Origin: an uncultured Pelolinea sp.
GTDB lineage: Bacteria > Chloroflexota > Anaerolineae > Anaerolineales > Anaerolineaceae
Assembly (NCBI GenBank): GCA_937902055.1
Contig: CALGUJ010000042.1
Coordinates: 1-19,804, forward strand
DNA length: 19,804 nucleotides
Reading direction: 5' to 3'
Shown: positions 1 through 7,492 of the stretch, piece by piece
Position numbering within the stretch: the stretch's first letter is position 1
Layout: each line of letters starts with the position of its first letter
Made by a program: the position numbers and the translations under genes
Notes under the pieces: generated by a model
Databases searched by the model: none
The model's input: the letters and a program-made list of their open reading frames with translations, nothing else
Told to the model about the DNA's origin: nothing

Positions 1-1
1 T

Positions 2-724
2 GTCGGCATCTCCGTCGACCAGGCAGTGGATGTGGCCAAAGAAGCCGCGGATTTCGTCCTGCTAAAGCACGATCTGAATGTGCTGAAACAAGGTATCGTC
101 TTGGGCCGCAAGACATTCGCCAACACAATGAAATACGTCAACGTTACCACCAGCGCCAATTTCGGCAATATGTTCAGCATGGCCGGAATTTCGATCTTGA
201 TTCCTTTCCTTCCACTACTACCCTATCAGGTATTATTGACTAATTTCCTCACGGATATACCGGGCATAATGATTGCCGATGATGATGTCGATGCAGAGTT
301 GATCCAAAACCCGCACCGTTGGGATATTCGCTCCCTCCGACAATTCATGCTAGTCTTTGGTTTGACCAGTTCCTTGTTTGATTATTTCACATTTTTTATC
401 CTTTTAACTTTGTTAAATTCCACGCAAGTTGTATTCAGAACCGGATGGTTCATCCAATCCGTTTTGACAGAATTAATGGCTATGCTGATCCTGCGGTCGC
501 GCAAACCGTTCTTCCGCAGCAAAATCGGCAGAGGGCTGCTATATTCAACCATCGGAATTGGCATCGCGACGGTGCTGCTGCCATATATTCCTTATTTTGC
601 TAATCTTTTTGGCTTGCAGCCATTGCCGTGGCAACTCATCTTAACGTTATTTGGGATTACTCTGTTGTACACCATCGTCAATGAAATCGCGAAGAAGTAT
701 TTCTACAAAAATAATCATGGCTAA
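2..724 (+). CDS. mgtA: P-type ATPase, MgtA-like (P3B) C-terminal part, cut by window edge
   Basis: This is the last ~240 residues of a cation-pumping P-type ATPase; the open frame continues to base 2 with no start, so the N-terminal and catalytic parts lie outside. The first visible residues (GISVDQAVDVAKEAADFVLL) match the hinge after the P domain in magnesium-type P3B ATPases. The next segment has the M5 signature SANFGNMFS, then NFLTDIPGIMIADDDVD in M6, where P3B pumps carry their ion-site residues, followed by about four more hydrophobic helices typical of M7-M10. The family imports Mg2+ across the cytoplasmic membrane using ATP. The stop overlaps the next start (ATGGCTAA), suggesting translational coupling to the flippase-like gene. 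The family is confident; the substrate is less so, since the M4 region is not visible. It is truncated by the window, not a pseudogene. Confidence 0.85.
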   Translation, partial: VGISVDQAVDVAKEAADFVLLKHDLNVLKQGIVLGRKTFANTMKYVNVTTSANFGNMFSMAGISILIPFLPLLPYQVLLTNFLTDIPGIMIADDDVDAELIQNPHRWDIRSLRQFMLVFGLTSSLFDYFTFFILLTLLNSTQVVFRTGWFIQSVLTELMAMLILRSRKPFFRSKIGRGLLYSTIGIGIATVLLPYIPYFANLFGLQPLPWQLILTLFGITLLYTIVNEIAKKYFYKNNHG

Positions 725-1811
725 TTTCCCAAATCCTGAGACCGGACAAGAAAAATCCCAGGGACAGGAAAACGTAAAAAAAGGAAAGACAACCGGATCC
801 ATCATTGTCATCGGTGAAAAAGCCTTGCTGCTGGTTCTCTTGGCAATGGGAGTTTTTTATTTTTTACCGAAAATTTCTTCCCTGGAAAGTTCATTCAATA
901 TACTTGCTTCGCTCAAAATATGGGCAATTGCATTCGCATTTCTCGCCCAGTTGTTCAGCTATTACGGCAGCGGACTGACCATCAGTAAATGTGCTAGTCT
1001 ATCCGGGAAAAAGATCTCGGTTTTTACCAGTATGTTGATCTATACAGCCAGCACATCGGTAGGCCTGGTTGCCGGGGGGATGCTTGGCAGCACCGCAAGT
1101 ATGTTCCGTTGGATCAAAGCCAGTGGTGGAGATAACGAGAGCGCTTCGCTGGCTGCATCCCTGCCTCCGGTTTTTATCGATATTGTATTGGTGTTGGTTT
1201 CCATCATCGGTTTGTCATTCCTGCTGATCGTTCACGATCTGACCACCGGTCAAATCACAATCTTCCTATTGATCACGTTTGGCTTGATCATTTTCTGCTT
1301 GTTTTTCATCATTACTGTGCGCCATAAGAGGCAGGCAACCCACATCCTGTTAAAATGCGTATCCGGTTTATTCAGGACATTCAAGCGAGAGTTTCCGGAA
1401 GAAGAATTTACAGGGAATATCCAACATCTTTTTTCCACCTGGGATTACCTGATTCGAGGTGGCTGGAGAGGGCCAATGCTCGGATCCACACTGAATATTC
1501 TCTTTGATATCCTCACCATCTATTTCGTTTTCCAGGCCGCCGGAATATCCATCCCGCCAATCGTTTTGATTGCCGGATATGGGTTACCCTGGCTTTTCGG
1601 ACGCATGGCTTTTATCGTTCCCGGGGGCGTTGGCGTGATTGAAAGCACAATGGTGGCTTTATATACCAGTCTGGGAATCGAGAACTCACCGGCCGCTATT
1701 ACGGTCTTGACCTATCGGGTAATAAGTTTCTGGCTGCCTTCAATCATCGGTTTTTTACTGTTTCCCTTTTTGAACAGAAATAGCGAGAGGGTTGACCATC
1801 TAACCCATTGA
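717..1811 (+). CDS. LPG-synthase-TM / flippase-like integral membrane protein, copy 1
   Basis: A 364-residue polytopic membrane protein with about 8 hydrophobic segments after a polar, Lys-rich N-terminus of ~35 residues. It ends with the family hallmark: GYGLPWLFGRMAF, then PGGVGVIES near residue 302, then LTYRVISFWLPSIIGF. This is the PF03706/TIGR00374 type, related to the flippase half of MprF and to the YbhN/UPF0104 proteins. Family members are thought to move or modify lipid-linked substrates; the substrate here cannot be read. I chose the ATG at 717 rather than an in-frame ATG at 651: the longer start would lie 74 nt inside the ATPase gene and adds a non-hydrophobic Arg/Ser-rich stretch, while 717 gives a tight ATGGCTAA overlap with the ATPase stop. 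A paralogue follows directly. No catalytic aminoacyl-transferase (GNAT-like) domain is attached. Confidence 0.85.
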   Translation: MANFPNPETGQEKSQGQENVKKGKTTGSIIVIGEKALLLVLLAMGVFYFLPKISSLESSFNILASLKIWAIAFAFLAQLFSYYGSGLTISKCASLSGKKISVFTSMLIYTASTSVGLVAGGMLGSTASMFRWIKASGGDNESASLAASLPPVFIDIVLVLVSIIGLSFLLIVHDLTTGQITIFLLITFGLIIFCLFFIITVRHKRQATHILLKCVSGLFRTFKREFPEEEFTGNIQHLFSTWDYLIRGGWRGPMLGSTLNILFDILTIYFVFQAAGISIPPIVLIAGYGLPWLFGRMAFIVPGGVGVIESTMVALYTSLGIENSPAAITVLTYRVISFWLPSIIGFLLFPFLNRNSERVDHLTH

Positions 1812-1834
1812 AATAAAAACCTCCTTTTTCTATG

Positions 1835-1840
1835 TATAAT
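1835..1840 (+). promoter_or_regulatory. Candidate -10 box before flippase-like copy 2
   Basis: A TATAAT preceded directly by TG lies in the 74-nt gap between the two flippase-like genes, 45 nt before the second start. No convincing -35 sits 16-18 nt upstream (TTGAAA is 21 nt away). It suggests copy 2 can be transcribed on its own, but the gap is AT-rich and a chance match is possible. Confidence 0.35.
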
Positions 1841-1885
1841 TGTTCTCATTCATAATTATTTATTATCTGTGCAATATTTAATTCA

Positions 1886-2986
1886 ATGAATAATTCATCA
1901 CAACCCGTGCCGGGACCCGAGAAGAAGAAAAATAAAATCGACCTTGGGTTCATCAGGATACCTCGGTCAATTTTGCCGATCGTTGAGAAGGTTTTTTTAC
2001 TTCTCATAGTTGCATTGGCGATTTATTATTTTTTTCCGAAGATTTCCTCCTTTGAAGAGACGCTTTATATTTTCAGCTCATTAAAATTTTGGGCAGTATT
2101 ATTAGCCATTGCGGCCCAAATTTTTCGTACCTGGTATGGCGGGTACACACTGAAAGAATGTGTCAATATTTCAGAGAAAAAAATTTCCACCTTGCAGGCT
2201 ACATTGATCAGCATGGCCAGCTATTCATTCGGCCTGGTGGCAGGGGGAATGGTAGGAGGAACTGCTACAACCTATCGCTGGGTGGTAGTGAGTGGAGGTA
2301 ATAAAGAAGGCGCGTCACTGGGGTCAATCATCCCGTCAATTTTCCTGAGCTTTGCTTACACAGCGGTTTCTCTGATCGGGATGATTTTTCTTCTTACCAT
2401 TAATAATTTATCCACATTCCAGATCGTCACATTCACCATGATTTCGATTTTCCTTGCACTGATCGCGATCGCTTTGGTGTTTATCGTTAAATACCAGGAT
2501 AAATCCGTTTCAATAATCATTAAAATTGCGTCAGCCTTATCCAAATTATTCAAAAAAGATTTATCCGAGGAAAAATTTAGCCGGGAACTCCAAAAATTAT
2601 TCAAGGCCTGGAATCGGCTGGCACACGGCGGTTGGAAAAAACCGGTCATTGGTTCTTTCTTAAATGTGGGATTAGACGTACTAACCGTCTTCTTTCTTTT
2701 TTGGGCAACCGGAACCTATCCCTCAGCTTTGGCTGTCATCACCGGCTATGGCCTGCCCAACCTTTTTGGACGCATGGCCTTCATGATCCCGGGCGGTGTA
2801 GGCTTGATCGAAAGCACCATGGTCGCCCTATACAACAGCCTGGGGATTGAAAACTCGGTCACCACTGTTGTGATGCTGACTTACCGCTTTCTGTCCTTCT
2901 GGCTGCCTTCCATTCTGGGATTTTTCTTCCTGCCGTATTTCAATCGCTTGACTAACAATCATTACAAAGAATTAGCCGAAGATTGA
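1886..2986 (+). CDS. LPG-synthase-TM / flippase-like integral membrane protein, copy 2
   Basis: A 366-residue membrane protein of the same PF03706 type, and a clear paralogue of the gene before it. Matching blocks include the KISS (YFFPKISSFE / YFLPKISSLE) region near the N-terminus, GLVAGGM(V/L)G, a GGW(K/R)xP segment, and an almost identical C-terminal block (GYGLPNLFGRMAF, PGGVGLIESTMVALY, GIENS, YRFLSFWLPSILGF). The PGGVG motif starts at residue 302 in both copies, so the duplication has kept spacing nearly without indels. About 8 membrane helices are visible. The start is the first ATG of the frame; no clear Shine-Dalgarno precedes it. The gene converges on msrA with only 5 nt between stops. 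The substrate is unknown; a lipid or lipid-linked glycan flippase role is inferred from the family only. Confidence 0.85.
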   Translation: MNNSSQPVPGPEKKKNKIDLGFIRIPRSILPIVEKVFLLLIVALAIYYFFPKISSFEETLYIFSSLKFWAVLLAIAAQIFRTWYGGYTLKECVNISEKKISTLQATLISMASYSFGLVAGGMVGGTATTYRWVVVSGGNKEGASLGSIIPSIFLSFAYTAVSLIGMIFLLTINNLSTFQIVTFTMISIFLALIAIALVFIVKYQDKSVSIIIKIASALSKLFKKDLSEEKFSRELQKLFKAWNRLAHGGWKKPVIGSFLNVGLDVLTVFFLFWATGTYPSALAVITGYGLPNLFGRMAFMIPGGVGLIESTMVALYNSLGIENSVTTVVMLTYRFLSFWLPSILGFFFLPYFNRLTNNHYKELAED

Positions 2987-2991
2987 ATACC

Positions 2992-3522
2992 TCACTCGCG
3001 GGTATAAATTTTCAGGAAATGTTTTAATTTCGGCGAGATAACAGCATAGCAATACGGCTGATCGGGATTTCGATTGAAGTAATCCTGGTGATATTCTTCT
3101 GCGGGGTAAAAAGTTGCCAAAGGCTGAATAAGGGTTGTCGCTGGTTTAGATAATCTTCCACTCTGATTAACAGATTTCAAAGAAAATTCCGCTAGTGTTT
3201 TCTGGGATTCATCGGAATAAAAAATTACCGATCGATACTGCTCCCCAATATCATTACCTTGCCGATTTAGGGTCGTCGGATCATGCGCAAGCCAGAACAC
3301 TTCCAATAAATCTTTATAAGTGATTACCTGAGAGTCATACTCCACCCGGATCACCTCTGCGTGGCCGGTATCGCCATTACATACCTCATGATAAGTTGGA
3401 TCCGCTTTCCATCCGCCCGCGTATCCGGGTATTACGGAAATAACACCCTTTACCTGTTTGAAGATGGCTTCCGTACACCAAAAACATCCACCGCCGAAAA
3501 CGGCTATTTCATTTTTACTCAT
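2992..3522 (-). CDS. msrA: Peptide-methionine (S)-S-oxide reductase MsrA
   Basis: Reduces the S epimer of methionine sulfoxide in proteins and free methionine, repairing oxidative damage in the cytoplasm. The 176-residue protein carries the active-site motif [12 protein letters not shown] with the nucleophile Cys13, then VIPGYAGG, the [12 protein letters not shown] block, and PAEEYHQDY near the C-terminus, all diagnostic of MsrA. A further Cys in PYCYAVISP could act as a resolving residue. Length is normal for a single-domain MsrA. The start ATG lies inside the end of msrB (ATGAGTAA, 8-nt overlap), so the two are expected to be co-transcribed and translationally coupled. The active site is encoded by a Cys codon, not TGA, so it is not a selenoprotein although selA is present in the window. 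Confidence 0.96.
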   Translation of the reverse strand: MSKNEIAVFGGGCFWCTEAIFKQVKGVISVIPGYAGGWKADPTYHEVCNGDTGHAEVIRVEYDSQVITYKDLLEVFWLAHDPTTLNRQGNDIGEQYRSVIFYSDESQKTLAEFSLKSVNQSGRLSKPATTLIQPLATFYPAEEYHQDYFNRNPDQPYCYAVISPKLKHFLKIYTRE

Positions 3523-3883
3523 TCAATCTCGGTATAAATTTCATGGATAAAGAATTGACACAATGGCGCGTGTTTTTGGGAGTAAGGCGTTCGCCTTCAA
3601 AAACGTGCCCCAGGTGGGCGCCGCACGCGGCACAGGTGATCTCCGTGCGCCGGCCATCCGCATCCAGGCTGCGCTTAACCGCGCCGGGTATTTCGTCGTC
3701 GAAGCTGGGCCAGCCGCAGCCGGAGTGAAATTTATCTTCCGACCTATAAAGCGGAGTGTTGCAGCGCCGGCAAACATAGGTTCCGGCTTTGAAAAAATCA
3801 TCATATTCACCGCGGAAGGGCGCCTCGGTGCCCTTGCGTTCGATTACGTAAGCCTCTTCAGGAGTAAGTAGGTTCCAAGTCAT
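3515..3883 (-). CDS. msrB: Peptide-methionine (R)-S-oxide reductase MsrB
   Basis: Reduces the R epimer of methionine sulfoxide in proteins, complementing MsrA. The 122-residue protein has two zinc-binding pairs, CRRC (with [12 protein letters not shown] following) and [12 protein letters not shown], the SGCGWPSF block, and the catalytic Cys in [13 protein letters not shown] near the C-terminus. These define a zinc-containing Cys-type MsrB of usual length. An AAGGAA Shine-Dalgarno-like sequence lies a few bases before the ATG. It is first in a two-gene msrB-msrA unit; the 98-nt upstream gap holds a candidate -10 box and a palindrome at the expected -35 position. Several antisense frames across this gene are shadows. 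Confidence 0.96.
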   Translation of the reverse strand: MTWNLLTPEEAYVIERKGTEAPFRGEYDDFFKAGTYVCRRCNTPLYRSEDKFHSGCGWPSFDDEIPGAVKRSLDADGRRTEITCAACGAHLGHVFEGERLTPKNTRHCVNSLSMKFIPRLNE

Positions 3884-3932
3884 TTAGGTTCCTTTCTTGA
3901 TTGCAGTATACGAAGAAAGGAATCCGGCAAAT

Positions 3933-3938
3933 ATTATA
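3933..3938 (-). promoter_or_regulatory. Candidate -10 box of the msrB-msrA unit
   Basis: On the minus strand the sequence reads CCTATAATATTTG, with TATAAT about 50 nt before the msrB start. There is no good -35 consensus; the expected -35 position (about 3956-3961) falls inside the palindrome described separately. Confidence 0.45.
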
Positions 3939-3954
3939 GGTTTATTAATCAAAG

Positions 3955-3970
3955 CCGGTATTTATACCGG
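3955..3970. promoter_or_regulatory. Palindrome between folD and msrB (operator or weak terminator)
   Basis: CCGGTA-TTTA-TACCGG is a perfect 6-bp inverted repeat with a 4-nt centre. It starts 11 nt beyond the folD stop and covers the expected -35 position of the msrBA promoter. As RNA on the minus strand it is a short hairpin followed by CTTTGATTAAT, without a real U-tract, so it is a poor terminator. An operator for a dimeric repressor is an equally good reading. Both are inference. Confidence 0.35.
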
Positions 3971-3981
3971 TAAGCTCATTT

Positions 3982-4851
3982 TTACATTTCGGCTGCTTTG
4001 AGCGTGTTGTTCATCAACATGGCAATCGTCATTGGTCCTACACCGCCCGGTACGGGCGTGATCGCGCCCGCCACCTGGCAGGCTTCCTCGAAGGCTACGT
4101 CCCCTACCAACCGGTAACCTTTCTTCTGGCTGCTGTCTTCAACACGATTGATACCCACATCGATCACCACGCCTCCGGGTTTGATCCAATCCCCACGCAC
4201 CATTTCAGTCTTGCCGATGGCAGCCACCAGGATGTCTGCGTTGCGGGTGATTGAAGGGATGTCACGTGTGCGTGAATGGCAGATGGTCACGGTGGCATTG
4301 GCGCGCACCAGCAGCAGTGCTACCGGCATGCCGACAATATTCGAGCGGCCGAGAACAACCGCATTCAAGCCTTCCAATGAAGGCAGCACTTCGCGCAGGA
4401 GGACCATGACACCGGCAGGTGTGCAGGAGATAAATAATGGATCGGGGCCTTTCTGCGCCAACCGCCCGATATTTACTGGATGAAAGCCATCCACATCTTT
4501 TTTTATCGACATGACGCTCAAGGCTTTTTGCTCATCCAACCCTTTGGGTATGGGCGATTGAAGCAGAATGCCATGTACGCGTTCATCCTGGTTCAATTCA
4601 CCGATCAAGCCTTCCAACTTTTCCTGCGGAGTGTCGGCCGGCAGCGTAAAGCCGAATGAATTGATACCCGCTTCTTCGCAAGCACGGTGTTTGGAGCGCA
4701 CGTAAGTTTGTGAAGCAGGATCTTCCCCTACCAATACTGTTGCCAAACCGGGTATGGATTGGCCAGACGCTTTGCGCTGCGCGACTTCTTGCGCCACTTT
4801 CGCCCGAATGCGGGCAGCAATTTCCGTTCCGTTGATTATTCCGGCAGTCAT
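3982..4851 (-). CDS. folD: Bifunctional methylene-THF dehydrogenase / methenyl-THF cyclohydrolase FolD
   Basis: Interconverts 5,10-methylene-THF, methenyl-THF and 10-formyl-THF with NADP(H), feeding purine and other one-carbon pathways. The 289-residue protein shows the FolD signatures in order: the YVRSKHRACEEAG motif with catalytic Lys54 and Tyr50, GILLQSPIP, KDVDGFHPVNIGRL, the dinucleotide-binding VVLGRSNIVGMP, and the C-terminal TPVPGGVGPMTIAML. The length is typical. The ATG at 4851 has GAGAGAGG 6 nt upstream, supporting the start; a TAAAAT (4885-4890, minus strand) could be its -10. It is divergent from the TrmO-family gene across a 76-nt gap. It pairs functionally with the fhs gene in this window, whose product makes 10-formyl-THF, although the two are about 9 kb apart. 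Confidence 0.97.
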   Translation of the reverse strand: MTAGIINGTEIAARIRAKVAQEVAQRKASGQSIPGLATVLVGEDPASQTYVRSKHRACEEAGINSFGFTLPADTPQEKLEGLIGELNQDERVHGILLQSPIPKGLDEQKALSVMSIKKDVDGFHPVNIGRLAQKGPDPLFISCTPAGVMVLLREVLPSLEGLNAVVLGRSNIVGMPVALLLVRANATVTICHSRTRDIPSITRNADILVAAIGKTEMVRGDWIKPGGVVIDVGINRVEDSSQKKGYRLVGDVAFEEACQVAGAITPVPGGVGPMTIAMLMNNTLKAAEM

Positions 4852-4915
4852 CTTGCGCCTCTCTCACCTTATTTGATTACATCTATTTTAAACGAAACAG
4901 ACCTGAAATCGGCTT

Positions 4916-4921
4916 TAAAAT
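4916..4921 (+). promoter_or_regulatory. Candidate -10 box of the TrmO-family gene (possible leaderless start)
   Basis: TAAAAT ends 6 nt before the ATG at 4928, so transcription from it would begin at or next to the start codon. There is no usable Shine-Dalgarno: the only purine run, AGGG, is one base from the ATG. No clear -35 is seen. Confidence 0.35.
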
Positions 4922-4927
4922 TAGGGC

Positions 4928-5410
4928 ATGGAAATCACATTCACCCCCATCGGATTGATTCACTCTCCTTTTCGAAAATTGGAGGAGATGCCCATCCAAC
5001 CAGCCGGAGCTTTTGGCATCCTTGGAACAATCGACCTTTATCCGGATTACGTTCCGGGTCTGCAAGACCTGGATGGTTTTTCACATATTTATGTGATCTA
5101 TCACCTGCATAAATCGGATGGCTGGAAACCCAGAGTGATCCCCTTTCTGGATAAACAGGAACGCGGCGTATTTGCCACGCGCGCCCCGCACCGCCCGAAC
5201 CCGATCGGCTTGTCCGTTTTGAAAATCGAAAGCATCAACGGCAGCCAGATTTCCGTCAGTAACGTTGACATCCTGGATGGCACTCCACTGCTGGATATCA
5301 AACCTTACGTGCCCCAATTTGACGGCGCTCAGGATGTCCGCATCGGTTGGATTGCCGAGAATATTCAACAAGTAAAGAATGTGCGGACTGACCGCCGTTT
5401 TTCAGGGTAA
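4928..5410 (+). CDS. trmO: TrmO/TsaA-family protein, probable tRNA (m6t6A37) methyltransferase
   Basis: In E. coli, TrmO uses SAM to N6-methylate t6A37 in tRNA-Thr. This 160-residue protein has the VirR/TrmO-type beta-barrel signatures: PIGLIHSPF at the N-terminus, LDGFSHIYVIYHLH, the strongly conserved GVFATRAPHRPNPIGLS, and DILDGTPLLDIKPYVPQFD. It lacks the C-terminal domain that brings E. coli TrmO to about 235 residues, so it is the short single-domain form, for which direct biochemical data are scarcer. The ATG at 4928 is the only start that fits the conserved N-terminus. It stands alone on the plus strand with 84 nt before coaX. Family is sure; exact substrate is not. Confidence 0.85.
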   Translation: MEITFTPIGLIHSPFRKLEEMPIQPAGAFGILGTIDLYPDYVPGLQDLDGFSHIYVIYHLHKSDGWKPRVIPFLDKQERGVFATRAPHRPNPIGLSVLKIESINGSQISVSNVDILDGTPLLDIKPYVPQFDGAQDVRIGWIAENIQQVKNVRTDRRFSG

Positions 5411-5462
5411 GGTGTTCCAGCAGTTATGTAAATGAATAACGGCAATGTATTTGAATTCATAG

Positions 5463-5470
5463 TGTACAAT
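5463..5470 (+). promoter_or_regulatory. Candidate extended -10 before coaX
   Basis: TGTACAAT lies 24 nt before the coaX start, in the 84-nt gap after the TrmO-family gene. It resembles the TGTATAAT at 1833-1840. There is no recognisable -35. A weak AGGA (5487-5490) precedes the ATG. Confidence 0.3.
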
Positions 5471-5494
5471 CTTCTTTAATATAAACAGGAATTT

Positions 5495-6259
5495 ATGCTG
5501 CTCACAATAGATCTTGGGAACACCAACCTGACTATCGGGCTTTTCGACCAGGCAGAACTAAAAGCTCATTGGCGTTTGGCAACCGATCATCAGCGCATGC
5601 CGGATGAGTACGGCCTGCAAATCCACAGCTTGCTGCAAACCTGCCAGTGCCTGGATGAACAATTGGATGGGATCGTACTCTCTTCCGTGGTTCCACAATT
5701 AACCGAACGCCTCGAACAAGCCTGCGCCGACCATTTGGGAATAGACCCGCTGACTGTTACGGCTGATCTAAACCTGAATATCAGTATCCTCTACGACGAT
5801 CCCTATTCGGTAGGCGCTGACCGCATTGCCGACGCAGTCGCCGTCCAGGAGTTTTATGGCGGGCCGGCCTGCGTAGTCGATTTCGGCACTGCCACTACTT
5901 TCAACGCATTAAGCTCAAAAGGAGAATACCTGGGCGGCGCCATTCTTCCCGGAATCGGTACTGCCGCGGAAGCGTTATTCACGCATGCCGCCAAACTCCC
6001 GGCGATTGAGCTGAAAGCGCCTCCTTCCGTGATCGGCAGCAATACCCAGCATGCCATGCAGGCAGGGCTCATTTATGGATATGCCGCCATGGTTGAAGGA
6101 CTGGTAACCCGATTTCGCGAGAAATTGGGGAAGGAAATGAAAGTCATCGCCACCGGTGGACATGTGTCAAAGATCACCGGCCAGACTAACGTGATCGATC
6201 ACATCGATCCCTGGCTGACGCTTAACGGTTTACGCCTTATTTGGAACATGAACAGGTAA
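5495..6259 (+). CDS. coaX: Type III pantothenate kinase CoaX
   Basis: Phosphorylates pantothenate to 4'-phosphopantothenate, the first step of CoA synthesis. The 254-residue protein is an ASKHA-fold kinase: the phosphate-binding IDLGNTNLTIGLFD at the N-terminus with Asp6, VGADRIADA with Asp109, VVDFGTATTF with Asp129, then GGAILPGIG and a C-terminal ATGG adenosine-binding motif. Type III enzymes of this kind usually need a monovalent cation and resist feedback by CoA. Its TAA is followed at once by the coaBC ATG (no gap), and coaBC by a phosphoesterase 3 nt later, so the three form an operon covering consecutive CoA steps. Confidence 0.96.
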   Translation: MLLTIDLGNTNLTIGLFDQAELKAHWRLATDHQRMPDEYGLQIHSLLQTCQCLDEQLDGIVLSSVVPQLTERLEQACADHLGIDPLTVTADLNLNISILYDDPYSVGADRIADAVAVQEFYGGPACVVDFGTATTFNALSSKGEYLGGAILPGIGTAAEALFTHAAKLPAIELKAPPSVIGSNTQHAMQAGLIYGYAAMVEGLVTRFREKLGKEMKVIATGGHVSKITGQTNVIDHIDPWLTLNGLRLIWNMNR

Positions 6260-7489
6260 ATGATGGCCAATCCACTCAACGGAAAACATATTGCTTTAGG
6301 GGTGACCGGGTCGATAGCCGCCTACAAGGCCGCCGATCTGGCATCCAAGTTGACACAAGAAGGCTGCACAGTAAACGCGGTATTGACTGAAGCGGCCTGT
6401 AAGCTCATCAGTCCGCTGACTTTCCAGAACGTCAGCGGTCAGAAGGCATTTACCGAAGCCGATTTGTGGGGGGGCATGGGACATGTGGTGCATATTAACC
6501 TCGCGCATACCGTCGATCTTTTGTTGATTGCCCCGGCCTCAGCCAACACCATTGCGAAATTAGCCCACGGCGTTGCCGACAACCTGTTGTGTGTCACCGC
6601 TCTGGCAACTACCAGCCCGATTGTGATCGCGCCTGCCATGGACGGCGGGATGTATGCCAACATCGCCACGCAAGCGAATATCCAAACGCTAAAAGAACGG
6701 GGAATGCATATCATCGGCCCCGCGGAAGGGCGTCTGGCTTCAGGCTTGCGGGGACCAGGCAGGATGGAAGACAACGAAAAAATCATTCAATATCTGCGCT
6801 TTCTGCTCTCTCGCAAAATGCCTCTGTCCGGCAAGAAGATCGTGGTAACGGCCGGCGGCACCCAGGAACCCATCGACCCGGTAAGAGTGATCACCAATCT
6901 CTCATCCGGCAAGCAGGGTTATGCGTTGGCGCAGGCCGCTCTGGACTTGGGCGCGGATGTAACCCTGATCTCGGCGCCCACCCATCTGGCTGTGCCTCTC
7001 GGCTTAAAGCTTATCCAAGTCACAACGGCTGATCAAATGCATCACGCAGTAATGGAAGAAATTAATAATGCACAGGCATTGATCATGGCGGCTGCGGTGG
7101 CCGATTTCACGCCCGCGCAGCCCTCCACGGAGAAGATCAAGAAGGATGCGCCTTTGTCCGAGATCAAACTGAAAGCAACTGTGGATATTCTTAAAGATGT
7201 CAGCGTGTTTAAAAAAGAAAAGAACCTGGATTTACGGGTAATTGGATTCGCCGCCGAGAGCCAGAAATTAAAAGAGAACGCGATCAAAAAAATGCAGGAA
7301 AAAAGCATGGATATGATTGCAGCCAATAACATCGCCCAACCTCAAGCCGGCTTCGGCGTTGATACCAACCAGGTTCTATTGATCTTTTCGGACGGCGCAA
7401 CCGAGCAACTGCCTTTGATGGACAAGATGGAAGTCGCCGAGCAGATCATCCAGCACCTGGTTCCCTGGCTGGCAGAAGGAGCAGAATAA
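6260..7489 (+). CDS. coaBC: Bifunctional phosphopantothenoylcysteine decarboxylase / phosphopantothenate-cysteine ligase CoaBC
   Basis: Joins cysteine to 4'-phosphopantothenate (CoaB) and then decarboxylates the product with FMN (CoaC), giving 4'-phosphopantetheine. The 409-residue length is usual for a fused CoaBC. The CoaC half (about 1-185) has GVTGSIAAYKAADL for FMN binding, catalytic His78 in HINLAH, and LLIAPASANTIAKLA. The CoaB half (about 188-405) has VTAGGTQEPIDPVR, ITNLSSGKQG, AAAVADF, KIKK, GFAAES and the ANNI segment. Two normally catalytic positions differ: the Asn of PAMN is Asp128 (PAMDGGM), and the Cys of the ACG motif is Ser161 (RLASGLRGPGRM). Aligned with E. coli Dfp, His75, Asn125 and Cys158 correspond to 78, 128 and 161 with a constant offset of 3. 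Two adjacent ATGs (6260, 6263) could both start it. Confidence 0.96.
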   Translation: MMANPLNGKHIALGVTGSIAAYKAADLASKLTQEGCTVNAVLTEAACKLISPLTFQNVSGQKAFTEADLWGGMGHVVHINLAHTVDLLLIAPASANTIAKLAHGVADNLLCVTALATTSPIVIAPAMDGGMYANIATQANIQTLKERGMHIIGPAEGRLASGLRGPGRMEDNEKIIQYLRFLLSRKMPLSGKKIVVTAGGTQEPIDPVRVITNLSSGKQGYALAQAALDLGADVTLISAPTHLAVPLGLKLIQVTTADQMHHAVMEEINNAQALIMAAAVADFTPAQPSTEKIKKDAPLSEIKLKATVDILKDVSVFKKEKNLDLRVIGFAAESQKLKENAIKKMQEKSMDMIAANNIAQPQAGFGVDTNQVLLIFSDGATEQLPLMDKMEVAEQIIQHLVPWLAEGAE

Positions 7490-7492
7490 CCT

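Noticed and set aside
651..716. Longer start (ATG 651) for the first flippase-like gene
   Set aside because: It lies deep inside the ATPase gene and adds an Arg/Ser-rich stretch with no family match; ATG 717 gives a normal 8-nt overlap.
1..724. ATPase fragment as a pseudogene
   Set aside because: The frame is open to the window edge and all visible motifs are intact; it is cut by the window only.
2987..3005. Short inverted repeat ATACC / GGTAT between the convergent flippase-like and msrA genes
   Set aside because: Only a 5-bp stem, overlapping the msrA stop codon, with no clear T-tract; too weak to call a terminator.
2992..3883. Selenocysteine in MsrA or MsrB, prompted by selA nearby
   Set aside because: Both active-site positions are Cys codons and no in-frame TGA is seen before the normal stops.
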